A stretch of DNA of 64,000 nt from Alphaproteobacteria bacterium (GCA_025359785.1 JANYET010000046.1:48503-112502); one strand, 5' to 3'. Shown: positions 16,327-25,509, counted from the first letter of the stretch. Numbers and translations: made by a program. Notes: generated by a model from the sequence alone, not told the origin.

Positions 16327-16466
16327 GCTGCGAGCCCCCGCTCCGGCCAAGGCTGGCCGCAACTTCCTTTTCCGAAATACCTCGCAAAATGGCAGCCGCC
16401 TGCGCCGTGTCGCAAGGGCGACTTTCGACAACGGCCAGGTACTCCAGTTACTGGCTGTTCTGCGGA

Positions 16467-17288
16467 CTAGGTGCTGCTGGCGAGTGGAGCCGCAACAGGA
16501 CCATCGCAGGCTTCCATAAGCGCCGTGCCCAAGCTCGTCAGCTCCAATTCCCAGCCCATCGCGTCCGGCACCGCCGGCCATTCGCTCCTGCCGGAACCAT
16601 TCAACGCCGCGATGTAGTCGAACAGACGCATGTGGAAATTGCCGAGGGCGTTCGAGTCAATCTCGACCTTCACATCACCCGCCGTCCCGTTGAGAACGTA
16701 TGTGATCTCCGAAGAAGAGGAGACGAAATCTTCCATGGTTGTCGCGACGCACCGAAGTCGCATCAGGTTTTCGACGGCAACAGCACGTTCCTGTTCGCTG
16801 GCATTCCCCCACGCCGGCAGCAGGGACACCCTGCGCTTCGGGTCGGATAGGGATAGACCGTTCATCCGCCATAGATGCCGGAGAAGCGCGACCTCCACCG
16901 GGGAGATCGCCTGCAACAGCTCGGTTAAGGCTCGCGATACAGATGGAGTCTCGGCAGACGCGGCAGCCGCTATCAGCCCGGCCCACATCTCCTGAAGTTC
17001 GGGCTTGTCCTCTAGGGACGCGGCTTCGATCACGCGGAAGGAGTCCCCGAGGTTCAGGGCCTTGAACGTCGAAGGGTCGATCCCTCGCACAGTGGCGATC
17101 CGGTCCACTTCGTCGGCGATCCGAAGCATGTTCTTGAACCGCCACAGGCGCACATTATCCGCCATCGCATGCGCCAGCTCGGAGGCTGCCTCGCCGAAGA
17201 GATTGCCAAGAGCCTTGCGCGCGTCGCGGGCCGTCTCTGTGACGACCTGTCCGCCGGCCTTGGCCATTTCCTTTTCAAGCTCAGACAT
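16467..17288 (-). CDS. Abi-alpha (DUF4393) family protein, putative abortive-infection component
   Basis: A 273-residue soluble, mostly helical protein. Residues about 45-150 match the Abi-alpha/DUF4393 pattern: NVRLWRFKNMLRIADEV, then FRVIEAASLEDKPELQEMWAGLIAAAAS and LTELLQAISPVEVALLRHL. The N-terminal 40 residues look like an amphipathic helix. The C-terminal part may be a winged-helix-like domain (ENLMRLRCVATTMED, then ELTSLGTALMEAC). The family is named for association with abortive infection; its mechanism is not established. The ATG at 17288 has GCGGAG upstream, and the gene begins 17 bp after the stop of the giant protein gene, so the two are co-transcribed and probably act together. 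Confidence 0.75.
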   Translation of the reverse strand: MSELEKEMAKAGGQVVTETARDARKALGNLFGEAASELAHAMADNVRLWRFKNMLRIADEVDRIATVRGIDPSTFKALNLGDSFRVIEAASLEDKPELQEMWAGLIAAAASAETPSVSRALTELLQAISPVEVALLRHLWRMNGLSLSDPKRRVSLLPAWGNASEQERAVAVENLMRLRCVATTMEDFVSSSSEITYVLNGTAGDVKVEIDSNALGNFHMRLFDYIAALNGSGRSEWPAVPDAMGWELELTSLGTALMEACDGPVAAPLASST

Positions 17289-17305
17289 CGGAAACTCCGC
17301 CTCGC

Positions 17306-20300
17306 TCAGGGAAAAGCGCGCAGCGCAACGAACGTTCGCCAGCACGGTGCCGCATCGGCTGACCGTCCATGCCGAACCAAGTTGTCAAAGGTGCCTCGGA
17401 TGAGACCAGCTGCTCCGGGCCAGCCGTTGGCGAGTGCCATCGCGAACTGACCCAGACGCTCCAATGCCTCCTGCGAGGTTTCGGCCTTCGCGCAGACCGC
17501 CAAGAACTCCATGGCCTGATCCAACGCTGCGCGACCCTCAGCCCCCTCGGCGGCGGCCTCTGACGGGTAGCGTCGGCCCAATTCGGAGCCGATCTCAAAC
17601 GTCTGTCGCAGCAGCGTGGTGTCGTCGATCTCACCGCCGAATCGCCGTCGCGCATCGACCGCCAGTCGGCAATGCAGGAGGTGCTCGTTCGTACCAGTCA
17701 GCTCCCGAAGCGAGGCTGACTCGAATGCAGACCGCACGCGCGCGCCCTGCACAGGGTCTATCGCAGGCCGGCCAACGGCGGCCAAACGCATCCATGCGTC
17801 GGGGTCGTTAGGCGAGGCCTCCAGGGTCGTGAGCGCCCTTTCGATCTCGGTGTCCCGGATGGTCGCGGGCTCCAATTCGGCGGCGAACACCCCAGCGGGT
17901 CGATTGAGGAGGAAGCTCCCAAGGCCGTTCGTCATCTGATCGCTGCGGATCGTGACCCCGAGGTGAGGTTTCCAATCATCCCCTTCCTTCATCAGCAGCA
18001 GGGCCATCAGCTTGAGGCGGTGTTCCTCAGGAATAGCCTCAAAGGCGTCGGCGTCGCCAAACACGTATCCCAGGCCGTGATAGACCAGCGTGGAAGCAAA
18101 CACGTAGTCCGGGCAGGCACAGTCGTTGTCGTAGAGAGGCTCGCGGACCAGAGACTGCCCGACATCTCGCGGCGGCTGGTTGTCAGCAAAGAACCTCAGG
18201 GCAACAGCGTAGTCTTTGATGGCCACGTCCTTGAGGATTCCGGAGATCCGATCGGCATGCGCCCAGACGAGTGCGAGCCGGTCTACGACGGAAAGCGCGA
18301 GCCACTCTGGGTCGCACTCAAAGGCGTGTTCAGTCCACGTCAGCACGGCGGCGTGGAGCAGACCTTCCGTGTCGCCCGTCTCAACCAGCTCGCCGACTAT
18401 CGATTGCGCCCGGTCAGATCGGCCCAGGCACTCTGCCAACCGGGCCAAATGAAGCCGGGCCATAGGGCTTGGCGCCTTCTGAAGCAGCTCAAGAAGCTCG
18501 GCTGCATCGGTCTCCTGGGCGAGCATGTCGCCAAGCGGCAGCGGAAGGCCCGCCAGCCGCCGGAAAGCGAACAATGGCCCGAAGCTGGCGCGCAGGTTCG
18601 CCCAGGCCTCAGTCATCTTCTCGGGCATCGGCTTGTCCGACAGATCGAGGCGCAGGTGATGCCTCAACCGCTGGGCCGGCGGGGGCATGAAGAGCGCGAC
18701 ACCCGGTCGTTCATTGCGCCGTAGAACCGCCGCAAGGCGGCTGTACGAACGGATGACGCTCGCCCTTTCTGCTTCGACCATGACCTCGACGTAGGCTGGG
18801 TCTTGGCGTGTTGCGCGGGCTCGCTTGGCGAAGATCGCGGCGTCTGCGGGTGCCAGATCGAGCACCTTCAGGTAGGCTGCCGTCCTGTGCGTGCGCGCCT
18901 CGCCCTTGTCTCTCAAGCCTGGAAAGAGCCCCTCTCGTAGGCGCACAGAAACGCCGCCGCTGAGCACCAGTTGATCGCCATCACGACTGATGCGGACAGG
19001 CATGCCGGTGACGCTGCGCACGTTCGCAGCACCGCCTCTGAGCGCTCGGGCACTAGCGCGCCAGAATGCCGTGGCCGCAAAACGCTCGGTGCCCAGGTTG
19101 ACCGTGTAGTCGAGCTTCGCTCCCAACTGAGCGGCAAACCCGTCGTCTTCAAGCAGGCGTTGACGAATAGCGTCGGGAAGCATCTGCACGTGAAGCTGGC
19201 GCAACCGCTGAAACGCGTCGGCCTTCTGCGGGTCGGACGGTAGATCGGAGTCGGCGGTGAGCAGTCCTTTGAGCTGGTTGGTGGCTAGGTCGAGAAATGC
19301 CGTGTCGTTGATCCTCGGTTGGATCACAGCCTCGTCGAGCCAAGCCGCATATTCCCGCCGGGTCTGAAGGGTGTTCTTCGCGGTCCCGACGATGATGTTG
19401 TTGAGCCCCGCGAGCAGACCGGCGAGGAGGAGAGCAGCCAGCATTTCGTTGCCATTGCCGGGAGCATCCACCGGCAGCGGCCGAACACATCGCTCCATCC
19501 GGAGGTTCGCCCAAAGCCAGTCGGCACGCGCACGGCGATCTGCAAGCGATGCCTTGGGCTGGTTCCACACCGCCTTGAGGCAGCTGTCCAACACTAGGCG
19601 CGAACTGTGCAGGAACGGGGCTTCGTCTGGGCGGCCGGCGAGCGAGGGGTATTCTCCATCGCCGATCTTCAGGCGCGCATCGACCTGCAGCGCGGCTGAG
19701 AAGTTTCTTCGGAGGATCGCGAGGGCCGGCGTCTCGACCACACAGTCATCCACCACCGCAGCAGCAAGAAGCGGTGGCAGCACTTCGTCGGCCGTCATTG
19801 GGATGAACACCGCGCCCCCTTGGCGCAACGTCAGCAGCTTCAGCCGCCTCTCGTCAGCGGAGATCATGCCGGCGCTCACCAGAGCATTGAGCACTTCGAC
19901 CGCGCCGACGATCAGGTTCCCCTCGGCGTTCACAAAACCTGAGACGTGACGGTCATCGACCCACAGGACGCCATTCCGAGCGCCCGGCGCGCAAATCAGG
20001 TCGAGCAAACTTTCCTCGACGGGCGACCGGCGCCCGCCGGCCTCGCCTTCCGCCTCTTCGCCTTCCTCTTCTTCAGGTCTCGGCGCACGCGCAGGTGCTA
20101 AGACATATCGGCTGTTCGCGATGCCGCGTGCCACTCGTCCGCGAAGCAGACGCATCCGCTCGGCGAGAACGTCGCGGGTCTCGAAGCTTTGAACCTCCTC
20201 GACAAGGTGTTGGACTTCTTCGGCGTCGGTCTCACACAGGAAGCGCTTGAGGAGGCCCGGCAGACCGCCCACAGCAGTCAGTGTTGCGAGCGTGTTGTCC

Positions 20301-23300
20301 GCGAAATGCAGGCGAGAGCCCACGGCGGGCGAGATCGCCAGTTCAGCGTCGCTGCTCGCCGAGAGGGAGCGATCTGAAGGTATGTCCCCGCATTCCTGAA
20401 GCGTCGAATACACGCTCGCCACGGTTGGTCCAGGCTGGTCAGAATTCGCCAGGAGGCGCTCGTGCCGCACGATTTGTGCTTCCGGGAGGTCGGTTGAGCC
20501 CGGCTTTGCGATCAGACCCTGTGATCGAGCCGCAAGAATTGAGCGTGCGTCTTCGATCAGCTTCGGTTGCTGGTGACCAACCTGCTGTTCCAACTGGTAG
20601 AGCGCGTCGGGCAAGCTGGGGCTAACGATCACCGGTGCTGCAAGACGTTCCACGTGAGACAGGAGGTCGAGCTGATCGGCGATGAGGAGACTGGTCACAT
20701 CGAGGTGGATTTGCCACTCGGACCAGGGTGCCTCCGGCACGACATCAATGGGGCGGCCGGCATGTCTAATGTAGAGCTGCCCGAGTTGACCGGTGTCGCG
20801 GCTAGGCCGATCCAATTGGTAGATGCGCGCCAGTGAGGTCAGCGAACGGAGGGCCATGTGGATCGGCACCGCGCCGGCCTCCACATGGGCCATCACGATT
20901 TCGACGTTTGCTTGGCTCGCCCGCAGATGTTCGACGATGTCGTCAACACCGACGAGCCAAACGTCGGACGCCCCGGCCGCCGCGCGCTGTTGCATCCTCA
21001 ACATCAGCGGTGAGGTCTCGCCGTCGAGCCCAATCCGGTAGCCCTGAGAGACCGCATTCAGTAGCAGTTCCTCGGGAACGCCGCGCTTCAACGAGTAGCG
21101 CCAGAGCCTGCGAGCCAGGTCTTCGTCCTCGCTCGCCACCGCAACGGAGAAGCGCATGGCGTCTCCGGCGCTTACCTCCTCATGGTCGAGCACATCTTGG
21201 ATGATGGGTATCGCAGCTTGGACATCGCCGGCACCAAGTCGAAGAGCGACCACCTGAAGGCGGTCGCCGCGAAGCTTTGTCTCTGCCGCGATCAGTTCAG
21301 CACCGGCGAGCGCCTCCTGCATCGAGCCCGATTGCGCCTTCGCGAGGACTTCGATTCGGCGCAGTTCGACGGGCAGCGCCTGACTCGGAAAGGCTGCTTT
21401 ATGGCGATCTAAGAACTCAACGATTTCGCGACCGGACTTGGTGTGGTGGGCAACATGCGCTGCGAGCGTGATAGCCGCTGGGGTGTCGAAACTCGCGATC
21501 ACTTCGACGTACGGCGCTAACGCACTCCAACGCCCCTTGGTGGCGACGGCGGCTGCAAATGGAAGTCCGTTTGGAGAGGGCGCACCGCCCCCAAACAGCG
21601 AGGCCAAACGCGTGTCGATGGTCTGCCAATCGGTTGCTTCTGGGGCGGCGGTGACGAGGTGGGTCAAGTCGCCAAATACAGCCTCATCCTCGTCTTCGCC
21701 GATCTCAGATGGCGGAGCCTCGGTTCGTTGTCCCCGCAACATCGCCGACATAGCCGTCGCGACCACCTGGGTTTCTTCGGATTGCGCGCCTGAATGGCTG
21801 TCGAGATAGGTCGCAGCCGCCTCTGGTCCGTCACGTTCAGCGAGAAGCCAGGAAAGAACCGTCGCGTCATTCCGGTCGGCGGTGCCGCTTTCGTACTTGG
21901 CGGCCAGTGCTTCGGTCGCAGCGGTGCGATCAAAGCTCAGGTCGCGCATGAATGCCCAGGCCAAGATCGGTGCGCAGCCCGGCTCGGTGCAGAGCAGCTC
22001 GCGACAGTAGGCCTCGGCGTCGGGTCGCCGTTTGGGTAGGCTGGCAAGACAAGCCAAGCGCCAATGGCGGTCGGCTTCTAGCGCCCCTGGCTTAGACAAT
22101 AGATGGTCGAACCGCGCGAGGGCGGCTTCCAAGGCCGCCACCGCCTCGTCGCTACCCTTCACAAACTCTTCGTTTAGCGGGTTGGGATGCACCACATTGC
22201 GCAGCGGCGCGTGCGCGCTGAGCGCCGACGCATAGCGCACAACCGCGCCCAGCCGGATGTTTCTCAACCAACGTGGAGCGATGGCTTCAGCGCGTTCGGC
22301 CCCCTCAAACGCCCCCTGGCGATCTCCTTGGACGAGCCGGACCCATCCTAAGAGGCGCTGGGTTTCCGCATCCGACGCGTCCTCGTCCACCAGCTCCGCG
22401 ACGACCGTCGCGCACTCTTCGAGTTGACCTGCCTCCAGCAGGAGCCCCGCGCGTGCTTGCCGCCCCTCTCGCGTGGACGGGGTGCCGAGGACCGCGAGCC
22501 CCGCAACCGCGCCGTCGCGGAGGGCAGCAGCGTGGGAGGCTAGACGCGGCTCTGCCGGAGACAGCAGGTCTGCCTCCTTGGCAAGCGCCTCGGCTCGATT
22601 GAAGTCACGCGAATGAAGCGCCAGCGACCCATCCAACCGAACGACGCTTGCCTGCACGGCGGGCGTGAGCTGCGACCAGACAGATGGTGAGCGCAGCTCG
22701 GTCACCGCATCCATTGCCGTATCGATGTCGCCGACCCAGAGCGCCTCCTTTGCAGCCGCCACGCGCGCGTCGGCTTGCCCGGCGAGGGCGCTCTGCGCGC
22801 CGTGGAGTTGGGCTGTGCGCGCGGCGTCGAAGAGGCTGGACAAGGCAACCGCGTCGGCGGGACCTGGGCCACAGAGACGATTGGCCCAAACGTCGTCAAG
22901 AAAGCGCTGGGTGGTCGGTCGGTCACCGGATAGTCGCCGGGTGACATCGTCCGGTCCCCACACCTCGTATTCGATGCCGACGGCCTTGAAGCGCTCCCGT
23001 TCTAAGGCGGCCTGATCGAGGACACTGACTTGAGTGATGTTCTCGGCGGCCGTGACGAGGATGAAGCGCCGGATGGGTTGATCACGCCATCGCGTCTCAA
23101 CGTGCTTCAGAAACTCATCGGACCAAGTGGTCAGGTCGCTTGGCTTTAGGCTCCGCCAGCACTTGCACGAAGCGCCCTCGAATCCACTTCCGTCCCGTCG
23201 CTCGGCGATGGCGTCGAGGCCGAACTGGGCTTCGCCACCAATGCCGAAGAGCGTGGCGCGGTGCAGATGGCTCTCCAGGCCGAGGAGCTGCGCCGTCAAT

Positions 23301-23392
23301 CCCTCAAACCGCTTCGGATGCGTGTTCATCTCGTGCAGCGGCGGCGCGCGCGATAGGTCCACAGGCGGTGTAAGAGGTGGGAAGTCAGTCAT
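17306..23392 (-). CDS. Giant (about 2028 aa) protein: PD-(D/E)XK-like N-terminus, helical repeats, split PIN-like domain
   Basis: The largest gene of the island. Residues about 25-155 resemble an Mrr-like PD-(D/E)XK nuclease: FEGLTAQLLG, GGEAQFGLDAIAE (D60), SCK (S75, K77; usually QCK or ExK), RRFILVTAAENIT, then YEVWGPDDVTRRL. Residues about 180-560 and 610-790 are Ala/Leu-rich helical, TPR-like repeats. A PIN-like segment starts at HLDVTSLLIADQL (D898), continues through IVSPSLPDALYQLEQQ (E935) and HFADNTLATL (D1032), and after an acidic EEEEGEEAEGE linker (about 1107-1117) resumes with VLWVDDRHVSG (D1146, D1147). The remaining 800 residues are helical and unrecognised. The ATG at 23392 is preferred; a TTG at 23413 is possible. 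No NTPase motif was found. Probably a nuclease effector with a sensing scaffold; domain calls are by eye. Confidence 0.7.
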   Translation of the reverse strand: MTDFPPLTPPVDLSRAPPLHEMNTHPKRFEGLTAQLLGLESHLHRATLFGIGGEAQFGLDAIAERRDGSGFEGASCKCWRSLKPSDLTTWSDEFLKHVETRWRDQPIRRFILVTAAENITQVSVLDQAALERERFKAVGIEYEVWGPDDVTRRLSGDRPTTQRFLDDVWANRLCGPGPADAVALSSLFDAARTAQLHGAQSALAGQADARVAAAKEALWVGDIDTAMDAVTELRSPSVWSQLTPAVQASVVRLDGSLALHSRDFNRAEALAKEADLLSPAEPRLASHAAALRDGAVAGLAVLGTPSTREGRQARAGLLLEAGQLEECATVVAELVDEDASDAETQRLLGWVRLVQGDRQGAFEGAERAEAIAPRWLRNIRLGAVVRYASALSAHAPLRNVVHPNPLNEEFVKGSDEAVAALEAALARFDHLLSKPGALEADRHWRLACLASLPKRRPDAEAYCRELLCTEPGCAPILAWAFMRDLSFDRTAATEALAAKYESGTADRNDATVLSWLLAERDGPEAAATYLDSHSGAQSEETQVVATAMSAMLRGQRTEAPPSEIGEDEDEAVFGDLTHLVTAAPEATDWQTIDTRLASLFGGGAPSPNGLPFAAAVATKGRWSALAPYVEVIASFDTPAAITLAAHVAHHTKSGREIVEFLDRHKAAFPSQALPVELRRIEVLAKAQSGSMQEALAGAELIAAETKLRGDRLQVVALRLGAGDVQAAIPIIQDVLDHEEVSAGDAMRFSVAVASEDEDLARRLWRYSLKRGVPEELLLNAVSQGYRIGLDGETSPLMLRMQQRAAAGASDVWLVGVDDIVEHLRASQANVEIVMAHVEAGAVPIHMALRSLTSLARIYQLDRPSRDTGQLGQLYIRHAGRPIDVVPEAPWSEWQIHLDVTSLLIADQLDLLSHVERLAAPVIVSPSLPDALYQLEQQVGHQQPKLIEDARSILAARSQGLIAKPGSTDLPEAQIVRHERLLANSDQPGPTVASVYSTLQECGDIPSDRSLSASSDAELAISPAVGSRLHFADNTLATLTAVGGLPGLLKRFLCETDAEEVQHLVEEVQSFETRDVLAERMRLLRGRVARGIANSRYVLAPARAPRPEEEEGEEAEGEAGGRRSPVEESLLDLICAPGARNGVLWVDDRHVSGFVNAEGNLIVGAVEVLNALVSAGMISADERRLKLLTLRQGGAVFIPMTADEVLPPLLAAAVVDDCVVETPALAILRRNFSAALQVDARLKIGDGEYPSLAGRPDEAPFLHSSRLVLDSCLKAVWNQPKASLADRRARADWLWANLRMERCVRPLPVDAPGNGNEMLAALLLAGLLAGLNNIIVGTAKNTLQTRREYAAWLDEAVIQPRINDTAFLDLATNQLKGLLTADSDLPSDPQKADAFQRLRQLHVQMLPDAIRQRLLEDDGFAAQLGAKLDYTVNLGTERFAATAFWRASARALRGGAANVRSVTGMPVRISRDGDQLVLSGGVSVRLREGLFPGLRDKGEARTHRTAAYLKVLDLAPADAAIFAKRARATRQDPAYVEVMVEAERASVIRSYSRLAAVLRRNERPGVALFMPPPAQRLRHHLRLDLSDKPMPEKMTEAWANLRASFGPLFAFRRLAGLPLPLGDMLAQETDAAELLELLQKAPSPMARLHLARLAECLGRSDRAQSIVGELVETGDTEGLLHAAVLTWTEHAFECDPEWLALSVVDRLALVWAHADRISGILKDVAIKDYAVALRFFADNQPPRDVGQSLVREPLYDNDCACPDYVFASTLVYHGLGYVFGDADAFEAIPEEHRLKLMALLLMKEGDDWKPHLGVTIRSDQMTNGLGSFLLNRPAGVFAAELEPATIRDTEIERALTTLEASPNDPDAWMRLAAVGRPAIDPVQGARVRSAFESASLRELTGTNEHLLHCRLAVDARRRFGGEIDDTTLLRQTFEIGSELGRRYPSEAAAEGAEGRAALDQAMEFLAVCAKAETSQEALERLGQFAMALANGWPGAAGLIRGTFDNLVRHGRSADAAPCWRTFVALRAFP

Positions 23393-23413
23393 ATCTGTCC
23401 GATCAACCCACAA

Positions 23414-23551
23414 TTACAGGCCGATTCGGAGCCAACCTTTGCCCCGAATCGAGTGACGCGACGACATGGATGCTGAGCGTCAGAGACCGTCGCCAGTCGG
23501 CGTAGACCAATTGCCATCGACGCCTCGCCTACCTCGGCCTAGGCTGACGCC
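23414..23551. promoter_or_regulatory. Divergent intergenic region upstream of the giant-protein operon
   Basis: This 138-bp gap separates the leftward operon from the small rightward gene at 23552 and must hold the operon promoter. I see no convincing -35/-10 pair or palindrome. Confidence 0.4.
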
Positions 23552-23755
23552 ATGAAGGCGATGATCGATCCCCAAGAGGCCGCTGAGCTTGATCAGCTTC
23601 GCAGCGACTATCTTGTCACTGTCGCTCGGGCCACGAAGGCGCTCGGCTCTGGCCCCGATTGGGCCGCCTTCGGGGAGGCGGAGGCCGAACAAGCGGCAAT
23701 TGTTCATCGCATGAAGGCAATCCTAGGGACGACCGGTCAGCCCTGGAACGCCTAG
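23552..23755 (+). CDS. Small hypothetical protein at the right end of the island
   Basis: A 67-residue protein, predicted to be two helices: PQEAAELDQLRSDYLVTVARATKAL and an Ala/Glu-rich second helix (FGEAEAEQAAIVHRMKAIL). It lacks signal peptide, cysteines or any motif I recognise. The ribosome binding site is poor. It is divergent from the giant-protein operon and is the last gene before the right attachment site, so it could be a small regulator, immunity or structural accessory protein; none of these is supported by the sequence itself. Its regular helical pattern makes a real gene more likely than not. Confidence 0.5.
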   Translation: MKAMIDPQEAAELDQLRSDYLVTVARATKALGSGPDWAAFGEAEAEQAAIVHRMKAILGTTGQPWNA

Positions 23756-23768
23756 CTCCCCGCCGCTT

Positions 23769-23787
23769 GTATAGGTGGTTGTATAGG
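23769..23787 (+). promoter_or_regulatory. GTATAGG repeat pair, right end of the island
   Basis: GTATAGG at 23769-23775 and 23781-23787, 12 bp apart start to start within CTTGTATAGG-N5-GTATAGG. Orientation and spacing equal the pair at 9551-9569. It lies about 50 bp inside the right attachment core, as expected for arm-type recombinase or excisionase sites. Confidence 0.55.
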
Positions 23788-23814
23788 TGGCATGAGAATG
23801 GCCAATAGCTGAGT

Positions 23815-23830
23815 CATTTCAAACGAAATG
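23815..23830. other. Small perfect hairpin next to the right attachment site
   Basis: CATTTC-AAAC-GAAATG is a 6-bp perfect stem with a 4-nt loop, 6 bp before the right attachment core. It may be a terminator remnant or a protein site. Confidence 0.4.
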
Positions 23831-23836
23831 AGCGGA

Positions 23837-23849
23837 CACCCTCTCCGCC
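23837..23849 (+). other. attR: right attachment core of the island
   Basis: A 13-bp copy (CACCCTCTCCGCC) of the tRNA-Ser 3' end, in the same orientation as the core inside the tRNA. The bases on either side differ from the tRNA copy, which delimits the crossover region. It lies 42 bp before the stop of the chromosomal sulfatase gene. Confidence 0.85.
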
Positions 23850-23890
23850 GATCTTCGCCCTGACGGGCTTTCGGGTGGCAGGCCGCCACC

Positions 23891-25369
23891 TCACAGCTTC
23901 GGCGGGCGCTCGAAGCCGGGGTCGTTGTAGGACGGGTAGTCGTCGAAGGCGCCGCCGCCGTCGATGACGCGGGGATCGCGGGTGGCGCGGAGTTCGGCGG
24001 TCAGGCGCGCGTCGAGCGCGGCCACGAGCTTTGCCTGGGCGGGGTCGCGGGCGAGATCGTGCATGACATAGGGATCTTGGGCCACGTCGTAGAGTTCGTG
24101 CGCCGGTCGCTTGCCGGTCGCGCCGGCGAACTGGCTGGGGAACTGCGCGCGGCGCTCGATGAGGTCGGCCTTGGCGGGGCCAGCGTCGATGTCGGCGTAG
24201 CCGGAGAACAGCTTGCCCTCCAGGTCGCCGCGGCTGACCGTCCGCTCGGTCGGATCGCCAGCTGGCCAGCGCTCCGGGTGGAAGTTGCGGATGTAGAGGT
24301 AGCGCTCGGTGCGTAGCGCCCGCATCGGATAGCCGTCGCCGGGGCGCGTGTGGCCGTCCATATGCCGCTCCATGGCCCCGATCACATGGTCGCGGGGGAA
24401 GGCCGCGCGGCGCCGCAGGTGCGGCAGCAGGTTCACGCCGGTCATGTCCGGCATCGGTGACGCGCCGGCCGCCGCCAGAAAGGTGGGCGCGAGGTCCGTG
24501 AGGCTGACCATCGCCGACGACACCGCGCCGGCGCGCACGCCGCCGGCCTTCCACATGACCGCCAGCGGCACGTGCCAGCCGGCGTCGTAGAGAGTCGCCT
24601 TGCCGCGTGGGAACGGCCAGCCGTTGTCGCCGGTCATCGCCACCAGGGTGTTGTCGAGCAGCCCCTCTCGCGACAGCCGGGCCAGAATCTCGCCGGACTC
24701 CCGGTCGAAGCGCTCGACCTCGAAGCGGTAGTCGACGATGTCGCCGCGGACGGCTGGCGTGTCGGGGAGGTAGGGCGGCACGGTCACCGCCGCGGGATCG
24801 ATCCCCGCGGCGATTCCCGCGCCTTTCACATAGGGCCGATGCGGGTCGTTGGTGCCGAACCAGAAGCAGAACGGCGCACCGGCCGGCCGCTTCGCCAGGA
24901 AGGCTTCGAAGTCGTCATAGACCGGTCCGGCCGGATTGCGGGTGCGCCGACCCGGCGCGAGCTGGCCGGGCGCCCAGCCCTTGCGCGCGTAGCCCACGTG
25001 GTAGCCCGCCGCCTCAAGCACCTCGGGATAGACCGGGAAGCGGCGCGGCAGGATGGAGGCGAGGTTCGCCCCTTCCGCCAGCCGCCAGGGCCACTGGCCG
25101 GTGAGCAGCGCGCCGCGCGACGCGGTGCAACTGGGTGACGCGGCGAAGGCATGGCTGAAGAACGCGCCCTCTCGCCGCACGCGGCCGAAGGTCGGCAGAG
25201 CCAGTTCCAGGCGGTCGCGGATGTCTTCTGGTTGCCAGCTCCAGTCATCGGCGAGCAGCAGCAGAATGTTGGGCCGCGCCGCGCCAGGCGACGCGGACCA
25301 GGCCGGCCCTGACGCCGCCGCCGCGGCCAAGCCGCCCACTACCTCGCGCCGCCCGACCTTGCCCGCCAT
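23891..25369 (-). CDS. Sulfatase (type I, formylglycine-dependent), Tat-exported
   Basis: A 492-residue type I sulfatase of the alkaline-phosphatase superfamily, hydrolysing an unknown sulfate ester. It starts with a twin-arginine signal (VGRREVVGGLAAAAASG). RPNILLLLADDWSW carries the metal-binding Asp pair (D41, D42). PSCTASRGALLTG holds Cys81, the residue turned into formylglycine, in a CxAxR version of the CxPxR motif. Further metal and sulfate residues lie in GTNDPHRPY and MTGDNGWPFPRGKATLYDAGWHVPL. The ATG at 25369 has GGAGG 5 nt upstream; a reading to 25420 has not. It lies immediately outside the island. Activity needs a formylglycine-generating enzyme elsewhere in the genome. Confidence 0.92.
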   Translation of the reverse strand: MAGKVGRREVVGGLAAAAASGPAWSASPGAARPNILLLLADDWSWQPEDIRDRLELALPTFGRVRREGAFFSHAFAASPSCTASRGALLTGQWPWRLAEGANLASILPRRFPVYPEVLEAAGYHVGYARKGWAPGQLAPGRRTRNPAGPVYDDFEAFLAKRPAGAPFCFWFGTNDPHRPYVKGAGIAAGIDPAAVTVPPYLPDTPAVRGDIVDYRFEVERFDRESGEILARLSREGLLDNTLVAMTGDNGWPFPRGKATLYDAGWHVPLAVMWKAGGVRAGAVSSAMVSLTDLAPTFLAAAGASPMPDMTGVNLLPHLRRRAAFPRDHVIGAMERHMDGHTRPGDGYPMRALRTERYLYIRNFHPERWPAGDPTERTVSRGDLEGKLFSGYADIDAGPAKADLIERRAQFPSQFAGATGKRPAHELYDVAQDPYVMHDLARDPAQAKLVAALDARLTAELRATRDPRVIDGGGAFDDYPSYNDPGFERPPKL

Positions 25370-25509
25370 CGCATCCTCCGCCCGTGCGGCCAGATCAGCG
25401 CCGGATGGCCTGGCGCGCAAGGCCGGATATGGAGGTTCAGGTTTTCCGCCTTCGCATCGCGGGGCGCCGGGCCCTAAGCTTGTCCCAGGATTCCAAGGGG
25501 GCGGCGGAC

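Noticed and set aside
16016..16387. Separate 123-residue gene in the alternative frame of the third operon gene
   Set aside because: Only its first 35 or so residues look protein-like; the rest is Arg/Pro-rich and overlaps the well-supported frame. It is better explained as the displaced N-terminus of that gene.
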